NCBI RefSeq assembly: GCF_001715295.1
Contig: NZ_MDKB01000004.1
Span: 501,204-565,203 of the forward strand
Source: Streptomyces griseus
GTDB lineage: Bacteria > Actinomycetota > Actinomycetes > Streptomycetales > Streptomycetaceae
Direction: 5' to 3'
Length of the DNA: 64,000 nt
In this document: positions 52,886 through 59,860 of the stretch, piece after piece
Layout: each line of letters starts with the position of its first letter
Numbering within the stretch: the stretch's first letter is position 1
Notes under the pieces: generated by a model
What the model was told of the DNA's origin: nothing
What the model saw: the letters and a program-made list of their open reading frames with translations, nothing else
Database searches by the model: none
Program-made: the position numbers and the translations under genes

Positions 52886-53296
52886 GTGCAGATCACCCGG
52901 AGTTCGATCGACACCGCCAAGGGGCCGGCCGACTGGTTCACCGGCGACGTCTACATCGACGCCGTCGCCGGCGCCCCCGCCCCGTCCCGGGTCACCGCGA
53001 ACCTGGTGCACTTCATGCCCGGTGCGCGCACCCACTGGCACAGCCACCCGCTGGGCCAGACCGTCTTCGTCACCGAAGGCGTCGGCCTGTGCCGGCGCCG
53101 CGGCGGCCCCGTCGAGGTGATCCGCCCCGGCGACCGTGTCCTGTTCGAAGCCGGCGAGGAGCACTGGCACGGCGCCGCCCCGAACCGGCTCATGGTCCAC
53201 CTCGCCGTCAACGAAGCGGACGCCGACCACGAGGTCGTGCACTGGATGACCCCCGTCACCGACGAGGAATACGCCGCCGCCCCGGCCACCGGCTGA
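52886..53296 (+). CDS. Small cupin-domain protein
   Basis: A 136-residue single cupin. GTG 52886 follows AGAGGAGGAGCAATC. Motif 1 ARTHWHSHPLGQTVFVTEG (His pair about 51-53 and Glu/Gln) and motif 2 GDRVLFEAGEEHWHGAAPNR give a complete metal site. Similar to carboxymuconolactone-associated and (R)-mandelonitrile lyase-like cupins, but function not clear. Probably co-transcribed with the alcohol dehydrogenase. Confidence 0.82.
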   Translation: MQITRSSIDTAKGPADWFTGDVYIDAVAGAPAPSRVTANLVHFMPGARTHWHSHPLGQTVFVTEGVGLCRRRGGPVEVIRPGDRVLFEAGEEHWHGAAPNRLMVHLAVNEADADHEVVHWMTPVTDEEYAAAPATG

Positions 53297-53510
53297 CACC
53301 CGGGCCGGAACAACCCCGGGCGCGTCCCTCTACCGCCGGGTCGACGGCCGGAACACCTACGCCTACCCCTCGCACGGTGGCGTGGGGCTCGCGGACGCGA
53401 CCCTGTCCGGCGGGTCCGCTTCCGGTGGGACGGTGATCATGTGCCTGACTACCGTCGCCGCGGTCGGAGAGCTGCGGAGACCGCGGTAGACCGCGGGACC
53501 AGTACGCCCT

Positions 53511-53555
53511 CGCCGGTGACACGTACCGTCCCCGAGGGGGTACGTGTCACCGGCG
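53511..53555. terminator. Very long hairpin at the border of the replicon module
   Basis: Perfect 17-bp arms (left arm CGCCGGTGACACGTACC) enclose an 11-nt loop. It lies between the convergent cupin gene and the replication genes, and would stop transcription from both sides. Confidence 0.75.
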
Positions 53556-53597
53556 ACGGTCGTTTCGGCCGGCCGGATCAGGACGGGAAGAGCTGCG

Positions 53598-53978
53598 TCA
53601 GGAAGGCACTATCTCGGTTCTGCGCTTCCCCTGCGAACGCGGGGTCTTCTCCCCCACCCGCTTCGGCTCGATGGTCCGCGGGTCGACCGCCTCGCCCGGG
53701 GCGCCCTCCTTGTAGAGGCCCTCCGGGTCGTTCGGCCTGTCGTGCGGCAGAAGGAAGAAGGTACGGCGCTGGAAGAGGCCGCTGTCGGGGTTCGCCTCGG
53801 CGTTCTTGTCGAGCTCGGCATAACCGACCATGCGCCCGTCGCGTGCGTACCGGGGCTTCCCGGCGCGGCGAGCACTCTTGTCGAGTGCCTGACGGACGTA
53901 GTCGAGTTCGTCGAGGTCCTCCAGCCACACCACGTTCGCTTCGTGTGCGAGCTGGCTTTCCTGCAGCAGCGAGCTCAT
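53598..53978 (-). CDS. Small unidentified protein of the replication operon
   Basis: A 126-residue protein from ATG 53978 with AAGGAG 8 nt upstream; the frame is open further but that ribosome site decides the start. N-terminal helix (QESQLAHEANVVWLEDLDEL) and DYVRQALDKSARRAGKPRYA suggest a helical domain; the C-terminal third is basic and Pro/Glu-rich (PKRVGEKTPRSQGKRRTEI). It is the last gene of the leftward Prim-Pol/helicase run. Not recognised; an accessory replication or copy-control role is only positional inference. Confidence 0.65.
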   Translation of the reverse strand: MSSLLQESQLAHEANVVWLEDLDELDYVRQALDKSARRAGKPRYARDGRMVGYAELDKNAEANPDSGLFQRRTFFLLPHDRPNDPEGLYKEGAPGEAVDPRTIEPKRVGEKTPRSQGKRRTEIVPS

Positions 53979-54108
53979 GGACGCAGCTCCTTGTCGGTGA
54001 TGTGGTGGTGCTTGCGGATACTCGGTTCGGACCGGTCCGTGCGGTGATCCGGGACGTGCCCATGGTATGACGATGCCCAAATCCGGGGCAGAAAGCCGTG
54101 GTTCCTCA

Positions 54109-55653
54109 TCAGCGCCCACCCGCCGGACCGTCCGGACGGACGATGTCGTCCTTCAGCAACGCCAGGGCGGGGTAGTACTTCTTGCCGCTGGACTTCAGCA
54201 TCTCGGCGGGCGACGCGAGCCCGACCTCCTGCCTGATGCGGCCGGCGAAGGCCCGGGCGGTGTCGGCCCTGATGCCCTCGGAGCTGCACCAGGCGGTGTA
54301 GGTGGCGTAGAGAAGGCCCTGTTCCACCCGGAGGTCCCCGGTGTCCGGGCCCTGGCGCAGGCAGCACTCCCCCAGGAAGCGCCCGATGTGGTCCTCCGTC
54401 GTCTCGTACGCGGCGGTGGCCAGCCGCACGGAGGACGGCCCGCTCAGAGGGTCGCGGGTGGTGAGGTAGCGCATCGCACCCTGGATCAGCCAGTGCAGGA
54501 TGCCGGGACCCTCTTGCTCGACGAGTTCACCGGCCAGATTGTCGATCTTCCTGTCGGCCGCGACCACGCGCTCGAAGGGGATGAGCCGGATTCGGCGCCA
54601 GAACGCGTGCCCCCCGGTGCCGACTTCGGGCTGGTGATTGCCCAGCAGCCAGAGCTTGTGGGTCGGGGTGAAACTGAAGTAGTCCTGCCGCATGCGGCGG
54701 GCCTTGATCTTGTCCCCGCCGGTAAGCAGCTTGACCCGGGCCTCGTCGAACTTGTCGTTGGGCTTGAGCTCGCTGCAGACGAAGATGCGACGGCCGTGCA
54801 GCTCCGTCAGTTCCGTCGAGTGCTCGGCGAAGTTGCCCTTGTCCATCAGGAAGCCGGGCGGCGCCGCGTCCGCGTAGTCCCCCATGACCTGGATCATGAC
54901 GTCCAGAAGGACCGACTTCCCGTTGGCTCCCTTGCCCCAGAGGAACGGCAGGACCTGCGCGCCGACATCGCCCGTGATCGAGTACCCGAGCAGCAGGTGC
55001 AGGAAGTCGATCATCTCCTGCCCCTTGGCGTCGTCGCCGAAGGTGTCCTCGAGGAAAGCCTGCCAGCGCGGCGTGGGCATCGCCTGGGGAGCCACCTGAG
55101 TGGCCCGTGAGTGGAGGTCCCGCATCGGATCAGGCTTGCGCAGGCGGCCGTTCCGCAGGTCGACGACCCCTGAGGGGGTACACAGCGAATAGGCGTCCCC
55201 GTCGAGCACGTCGGGGTCGAGACTGAGTGCGGGCGCGGCCTTCGCCTGGTGGAGCAGCGCCTTCATCCCGCTCGTGGACATGGTGCGGCGGCGGTGCTGG
55301 GCGATCTCCCGGTCACTGAAGACGCCTCGGGGATCGGTGGGGGACATCTGCTCGGCCATGTCGCCCGCGGCCCACAGAGCGGCCTTCTCGCCGCCCACAC
55401 GCTTCCACCGGAACTGGTCCCAGCAGTACCAGCCGAGGCCTTCGACGTGACGGAACTGGTCGCTGTAGAGCTGGGCGAAGAGCTTTGCGTTGCCCCGGTC
55501 CGTGAGCATGGGCGGCAGCAGGACCGGTGCCTCGACCGGGACAGGCGCCTGCACCTGTTGCGGAGGGACCCAGGCGGGGGACGCACCCTCGAGGTCGAGC
55601 ATCTGCTGAGCGGCGGCGGCCGCATCGAAGCGGCTGCTCTCGGCGCTACTCAT
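54109..55653 (-). CDS. Phage/plasmid primase-helicase, P4 C-terminal family
   Basis: A 514-residue protein with a D5/P4-type N-terminal region (about 90-200) and a superfamily 3 helicase core. Walker A is LWGKGANGKSVLLD (about 240-253); IFVCSELKPNDKFDEARVKL carries the Walker B acidic residues; KLWLLGNHQPEV is the sensor Asn motif. A C-terminal winged-helix-like region (DHIGRFLGECCLRQGPDTGD) follows. It overlaps the Prim-Pol gene by ATGA. This is the replicative helicase of many actinobacterial plasmids and integrative elements. Confidence 0.9.
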   Translation of the reverse strand: MSSAESSRFDAAAAAQQMLDLEGASPAWVPPQQVQAPVPVEAPVLLPPMLTDRGNAKLFAQLYSDQFRHVEGLGWYCWDQFRWKRVGGEKAALWAAGDMAEQMSPTDPRGVFSDREIAQHRRRTMSTSGMKALLHQAKAAPALSLDPDVLDGDAYSLCTPSGVVDLRNGRLRKPDPMRDLHSRATQVAPQAMPTPRWQAFLEDTFGDDAKGQEMIDFLHLLLGYSITGDVGAQVLPFLWGKGANGKSVLLDVMIQVMGDYADAAPPGFLMDKGNFAEHSTELTELHGRRIFVCSELKPNDKFDEARVKLLTGGDKIKARRMRQDYFSFTPTHKLWLLGNHQPEVGTGGHAFWRRIRLIPFERVVAADRKIDNLAGELVEQEGPGILHWLIQGAMRYLTTRDPLSGPSSVRLATAAYETTEDHIGRFLGECCLRQGPDTGDLRVEQGLLYATYTAWCSSEGIRADTARAFAGRIRQEVGLASPAEMLKSSGKKYYPALALLKDDIVRPDGPAGGR

Positions 55654-56732
55654 GCGAGTCCTTTGGGATGGAACGGGCGGCGGGCGCCTGCGGAAAGGGC
55701 TGCGTCGATGATCGTCTCATTACGGCGGGTCTGGTGGGGACGAGCATAGTGAGCGGCTTCTGCCAGCTCTTGACGGGCTTCGGCCTGGTTCAGATGACCT
55801 GCCGCGGCGAGTCCTCCTGCCGTGAACGCCGCCCGGTTGAGCTTCTCCGTGAAGCCGGTGCCTTCGGCGTACGCGGCACAAGCACGAACGGTTTCGATGA
55901 GCGGCTGCACGAGCGCCTGAGCGGCGCCGCTCCGAGGTACCCGGGCGTGTCCGCCCGACCGCGGGACGGGCACGGGAACCGATGGCGCCTGCGTGACGTG
56001 CCCCGTGCGCGTCAATTCGGCGGCGAGCCAGGCGGGAAGGGGCGCAGGGTCCCGCACCGCGCCCAGAGGGGCGTACACGCCCGCCGTAGTACGCGTGGTG
56101 GGGGCCACGATGTACCCACCGTGGGCCCGTACGTCGACCTGCCACGCCAGCGCGGTCCTGGGGCTCGACCCGGCGGAGGAGCGATAACGGACGGCGGGTT
56201 CGGGATTGGCGTACCAGATGTGGAGTCCCCCCGACGGGGTCCGGACGCGCAGAGTGCCGGAGTCCTCCGCGGGATTCGGTTCCCGGCGGTAGGCCGCGAG
56301 AAGGGCCAGCGTGTCGAAGCCTGAGGCGAGCCCGGCGAGGTCGACCTGTGCCGGGATACGGATGCCCGGCAGGAGCCGGCTGCGGTCAGGTACCTGCGCG
56401 GCGTGGGCATCGACGTCCAGGACCACGAGATGGGCCGGCCCGCACGACACGGCCACGCCTGCACGCGGCTCCCTGCGCCACCAGGCCTCGATCAGGGCGA
56501 GGTCCGTGGTCGCGCTGTGGAAACCGTGACACCACCGGCCCTGCTCGTGGCAGGGGCATTGCGAGGGTTCGTGTCTACGCACACGGCAACGCTCACAGTT
56601 GGCCGCCGGCGTCTTGCGTCCCGGGGCCAGCGGGTGCACCGGCCACTGCCGGCTTGCGAGCCAGCGGGCCACGTCCACGGGGGCCGGCGGCTGCGCGACT
56701 CCGGACGCGGCGATGTCGGCGGGGCGCTGCAC
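55650..56732 (-). CDS. Bifunctional DNA primase/polymerase (Prim-Pol)
   Basis: A 360-residue protein if started at GTG 56732; the frame runs to 56903 through iteron sequence, so the start is uncertain. CERCRVRRHEPSQCPCHEQG with WCHGFHSAT is the zinc-binding and substrate loop of the actinobacterial Prim-Pol family, LVVLDVDAH the catalytic acidic pair, and RVRTPSGGLHIWYANPEP the His motif. It would prime and copy DNA at the adjacent iteron region together with the coupled helicase. Confidence 0.87.
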   Translation of the reverse strand: MQRPADIAASGVAQPPAPVDVARWLASRQWPVHPLAPGRKTPAANCERCRVRRHEPSQCPCHEQGRWCHGFHSATTDLALIEAWWRREPRAGVAVSCGPAHLVVLDVDAHAAQVPDRSRLLPGIRIPAQVDLAGLASGFDTLALLAAYRREPNPAEDSGTLRVRTPSGGLHIWYANPEPAVRYRSSAGSSPRTALAWQVDVRAHGGYIVAPTTRTTAGVYAPLGAVRDPAPLPAWLAAELTRTGHVTQAPSVPVPVPRSGGHARVPRSGAAQALVQPLIETVRACAAYAEGTGFTEKLNRAAFTAGGLAAAGHLNQAEARQELAEAAHYARPHQTRRNETIIDAALSAGARRPFHPKGLA

Positions 56733-56814
56733 TGTTCGTCGGTCCGTTCCTTCTTGGGTGACCAGGGTCGGTTCGTCAGCTTCCTCCAGTGCGTTTCGCC
56801 TGGTCAGAGAAGAC

Positions 56815-57297
56815 CGGACGAGGGACTGAGGGACTGAAGGGACTGACTTTCCCTTATAGCGGCCAGAGCCTAGCGCACGGGCACGCGCCGCCGTGGGAGG
56901 CATGAGTGGTTATTGCAGAGTCAGTCCCTTCGGTCCCTCACGACAGACACCGGGGCGGGGTCGGCGCGACGTGCCCCTCAGGCCGGCAGCCGAGGGACTG
57001 AAAGCCTGCCGGGGCGGAGGGACTCATCGGTCCCCTTTCGGTCCCCATGCTGTTTCAGCAGGTCAGAGCACTTGTACGCCAGAAGGGAGGGACTGAAGGG
57101 ACTCATTTCTCTAGTTATGAGCGCACCAGAGATAGAGGTACTACGTTTTACGTACGCGCGCATACGCGCGCCTGCACGCAGGTGGAACAGGGAGTTTGAG
57201 TCCCTTCGGTCCCTTCAGTCTCGAGCACATCGCTGTGACCTGGGCTTTTGTGGAGGGACTGAAGGGGGGAGGGACCGAAGGAGTACGGTCCCTCCCG
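56815..57297. other. Iteron-rich candidate origin of replication
   Basis: The unit GAGGGACTGAAGGGACTGA and parts of it recur many times in both orientations: direct copies near 56820-56846, 56991, 57016, 57087-57106 and 57252-57283, and inverted copies near 56918-56940, 57199-57224 and 57287. A/T-richer patches (CTTTCCCTTATAG, TTTCTCTAGTTATGAG, ACTACGTTTTACGTACG) interrupt them. It lies directly upstream of the Prim-Pol/helicase operon. This is the layout of an iteron origin; the initiator is not identified. Confidence 0.7.
57046..57060. promoter_or_regulatory. Operator-like 15-mer inside the origin
   Basis: CATGCTGTTTCAGCA is identical to 15 of the 17 bases of the XRE-cupin operator palindrome at 16802-16818. 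No regulator gene is adjacent here. Confidence 0.35.
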
Positions 57298-57468
57298 TGT
57301 CTACGGGCTGCCTGCTGGGGGGATCCGGCGCCAGGGCCCTTCCTCCCTCCCCCGGCAGGCTCTTTTTTCCGCCCCCGTGGGGCGGTGCACGGGGGCGGGG
57401 AGCAGGACGCCAAGACGATGCGCGGCGCCCCCGTGGTAGGCCCCTGTCTGTGCGCATGGGCCTACGCA

Positions 57469-57495
57469 GTGTCAGGACGCCCGGGGTCCTGACAC
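57469..57495. terminator. Hairpin downstream of the iterons
   Basis: GTGTCAGGAC and GTCCTGACAC are perfect 10-bp arms with a 7-nt loop. It could stop transcription between the origin and the elements to its right. It overlaps the most degenerate CRISPR-like repeat. Confidence 0.45.
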
Positions 57496-57630
57496 GGGCG
57501 GGGGAGCACGCGGCCCTTCTCGACGAACAGATCCGTGATCAGAGGTCCCCCCGCGTGCGAGGGGAGGACCCAGTTGTCGGCCAGCCCTTGCCGGCCAGAT
57601 CGGGACCATCCCCGAGGGGGCGGGGAGCGG
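57481..57630 (-). CRISPR. Short type I-E CRISPR-like repeat run, locus 1
   Basis: On the minus strand, repeats start at 57630 (CCGCTCCCCGCCCCCTCGGG), 57569 (GTCCTCCCCTCGCACGCGGG) and 57509 (GTGCTCCCCCGCCC). The steps are 61 and 60 bp, i.e. about 29-nt repeats with 31-32-nt unique spacers. The sequences resemble the Streptomyces type I-E consensus but differ from each other, so the array is decayed. No cas gene is in the window. Confidence 0.5.
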
Positions 57631-57657
57631 CTCCTGAGCGAGTGGAATGCCTCTCGC

Positions 57658-57700
57658 TTGCCAGTGTCCCAACAGGCGACGTTTGCCCTGTTGCGACCGT
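57658..57700. repeat. Element B, left-end fragment
   Basis: CCAGTGTCCCAACAGGCGAC and TTTGCCCTGTTGCGACCG align with the first 40 bp of the intact element B at 57900. The fragment is cut off exactly where element A copy 4 begins, as if A had inserted into an older B copy. Confidence 0.55.
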
Positions 57701-57866
57701 GCCTGAGGGTTGCCCCGCAGTTCCCGGTGATCGGTGCGCGGCGTCGGATGCGGGGCGTCGCACGGCGGAGGGGCGTCCGCTTACGGGATGGAGGGGGGTC
57801 CGCCAAGGCGGCGAGGTGCCGTACCTGTCGTCGCGCCCCCGCCTGGAAACGCGGGCCCCCCTCAGG
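57701..57866. repeat. Inverted-repeat element A, copy 4 (about 166 bp)
   Basis: It begins CCTGAGGGTTGCCCCGCAGT and ends in CCCCCCTCAGG, with the shared interior blocks GCATCG/GCGTCGCACGGCGGAGG and GGCGAGGTGCCGTACCTGTC. Flanks are TGA on the left and TCA on the right. It lies between CRISPR-like locus 1 and element B. Confidence 0.75.
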
Positions 57867-57899
57867 CGCTCCCCCGGAGCGTGCCCGCCCGGTGGATGC

Positions 57900-58066
57900 T
57901 AGTGCCGCAACAGGCAACGTTCGCCCCGTCGCGACGCCCGGCACGCACTCTCGCCGCACCGGCCGAAAGCCCAAGTACGTCCAGTACAAGGACTTCCGGC
58001 CGGCACGCCGAGAGCACGCACCCGACGCCGCTCCTTGACGGGCAAACGTTGCCTGCCGCGGCACTA
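57900..58066. repeat. Inverted-repeat element B (167 bp)
   Basis: The ends TAGTGCCGCAACAGGCAACG and the complement of AACGTTGCCTGCCGCGGCACTA match over 27 bp with three differences. The flanks form CTAG at both ends. The interior holds a second dyad around AAGTACGTCCAGTAC. It is unrelated in sequence to element A. Its right-end CTA is the stop codon of the neighbouring TetR gene. Confidence 0.75.
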
Positions 58067-58690
58067 GGTCACAACTGTCAGCGGCAGCCGCGCTGCGGGG
58101 GGCAGCGGCAGCTTAACCGGCTCGGTCTGCATGCCCTGCATGAGCAGCGCGGCGAAGCGCCGAGAGGCGACCACCGCAGCGGCCGGCGATGTGGTTCGGA
58201 TGCCGCTGTTGGCCATGAGCACCATGATCAGGTCGTCCAGGACGAAGTCCGGGCGCAGTTTGCCCGCCGCCTTGGCCCGGCGGGCGAGTTCGGCGACCTT
58301 GCGCAGTGCCCGCTCCCGGGCTGCGGTGAAGTCGATCGCGTGGGGGAAAGCCGAGACGAACGCAGCGGTGAAGCCCCTGTCCCGTGCGTGCAGTTCACAC
58401 ACTTTCTCAATCGCCCGGCAGAGGCCGCGCCATGGGTCCGGATCGGCCAGCCCCTCGTCGACGATGGCGGTGCAGGCCGCCATCTGCTCGGTGAAAACCT
58501 CAGTGACCAGCGCTTCTTTGGTCGGAAAGTGCCGGTAGAGGGTCGCGGCGCCGACCTCGGCACGCCGCGCTATCTCGCGCATCGCCACGTCCAGCCCCTC
58601 CGCAGCGAATACCGTGCGAGTCACAGCGAGGATGCGCTCACGGTTGTCCCGGGCATCGGCGCGCAGGGAGTGAGACAAACGGTTCGTCAC
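58064..58690 (-). CDS. TetR-family transcriptional regulator
   Basis: A 208-residue TetR protein using GTG 58690 (a GTG at 58699 is possible). HTH: RERILAVTRTVFAAEGLDVA, MREIARRAEVGAATLYRHFP, TKEALVTEVF. Its C-terminal domain matches the group with MLMANSGIRTTSP-type loops found next to oxidoreductases. Divergent from the quinone oxidoreductase gene across 50 bp. Its TAG stop is formed by the end of element B. Confidence 0.87.
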   Translation of the reverse strand: MTNRLSHSLRADARDNRERILAVTRTVFAAEGLDVAMREIARRAEVGAATLYRHFPTKEALVTEVFTEQMAACTAIVDEGLADPDPWRGLCRAIEKVCELHARDRGFTAAFVSAFPHAIDFTAARERALRKVAELARRAKAAGKLRPDFVLDDLIMVLMANSGIRTTSPAAAVVASRRFAALLMQGMQTEPVKLPLPPAARLPLTVVT

Positions 58691-58702
58691 CGCTCTCACT
58701 TT

Positions 58703-58720
58703 AGCTAAACGGACCGGTTG
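58703..58720. promoter_or_regulatory. Candidate TetR operator
   Basis: AGCTAAACGGACCGGTTGC lies in the 50-bp gap between divergent tetR and oxidoreductase genes; AACGGACCGGTT is a near palindrome. Its position over both promoters suggests joint repression. Confidence 0.5.
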
Positions 58721-58740
58721 CTCCGATAGCGTCCGGCGCC

Positions 58741-59667
58741 ATGAGAGCACTGCAATTCTCCGAGTACGGTCCCGCAAGCGTCCTCGAGGTCGCCGACGTG
58801 CCGGAACCGCATGCGGGACCAGGCCACATCCGGGTGGCCGTAAAGGCCTCCGGCGTCACTCCCGCCGACTGCTACTTCCGCTCAGGCCGGTTCCGCGACA
58901 TGATGCCGCTGCGCCTGCCCCACGTCCTCGGCGTGGACGCCGCGGGTGTGGTCGACGAGGTCGGCCCAGGCGTCACCGGTGTCCGGCCGGGCGACGAGGT
59001 CTTCGGCATCGTCGATCTCGCTGAGCGTGGCGGTGCGAACGCCGAGTACGCCGTCCTGGCAACCTGGGCTCCGAAGCCGAGCGCGCTGAGCTGGGAGCAG
59101 GCCGGCGCCGCCGCGAACATCGAAACCGCCACGCGCGCCCTCGACCGGCTGAAGGTCACCGACGGCACGACCCTGCTGATCGAGGGCGCCGCGGGTGGGG
59201 TCGGTACTGTCGCCATCCAGCTCGCGGCGGCCCGCGGCGCGCGTGTCCTCGGTACGGCCAGCGCACGCAACCATGCGTTCGTCGCGGGACTGGGGGCAAC
59301 ACCGACCACCTACGGCCCCGGATTGGGCGAACGGGTCACCGCCTTGGCGCCGGACGGAGTCGACGTCGTCCTGGACTGCGCGGGATCCGGCTCTCTGCCC
59401 GATCTGGTGGACCTCGCAGGAAGCCCCGAGCGGGTGGTGACGGTCGCCGACCTGAACGCGGCGAAGTACGGGGTCCACCTGTCACGCACGGCGGGCCCCG
59501 GCGCCGACCCGCAGGCCGTCGAAGGACTCGCCGCGGCCGCCGCTCTCGCCCAGCAGGGCCGCTTCACTGTGCCGGTAGCGGCCGCCTTCACCCTCGAGAG
59601 CGCGGCTGCAGCACACGAGTTGAGCGAGACCGGCCACGCCCGGGGAAAGATCATACTTACCCTCTAG
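58741..59667 (+). CDS. NADP-dependent quinone oxidoreductase, MDR family
   Basis: A 308-residue zinc-free MDR enzyme. MRALQFSEYGPASVLEVADV start, VTPADCYFRSGRFRDMMPLR substrate region, and TLLIEGAAGGVGTVAIQLAA NADP site (about 141-160). Same family as the enzyme at 43007 but only moderately similar. The TetR/oxidoreductase pair interrupts the replicon module between the origin and parB, so it looks like a later insertion. Confidence 0.88.
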   Translation: MRALQFSEYGPASVLEVADVPEPHAGPGHIRVAVKASGVTPADCYFRSGRFRDMMPLRLPHVLGVDAAGVVDEVGPGVTGVRPGDEVFGIVDLAERGGANAEYAVLATWAPKPSALSWEQAGAAANIETATRALDRLKVTDGTTLLIEGAAGGVGTVAIQLAAARGARVLGTASARNHAFVAGLGATPTTYGPGLGERVTALAPDGVDVVLDCAGSGSLPDLVDLAGSPERVVTVADLNAAKYGVHLSRTAGPGADPQAVEGLAAAAALAQQGRFTVPVAAAFTLESAAAAHELSETGHARGKIILTL

Positions 59668-59860
59668 CGCCGTATCAGAGCACCTTTGCATTGTGACGAT
59701 GTGGCGCGCCGTTCGGAACCGGTCAGGTCGGAGGAGATCGCAGATCCGTGTCTCTCGCGGGAGTGGATCGCGTGGCCGCCGGTCCTGCACCCCCGCAGCT
59801 CTGGAAGCAGATGTGCGCCGGGGTCGACAGACCTCCGGCGCACACCGTTACGAAGCGTCC

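Noticed and set aside
53511..53555. Long hairpin as a linear-replicon telomere
   Set aside because: Telomeres carry several closely packed palindromes at a molecule end. This is a single hairpin between convergent genes.
57462..58064. A 200-codon minus-strand open frame
   Set aside because: It consists of CRISPR-like repeats, element A and element B read through. It is not a gene.
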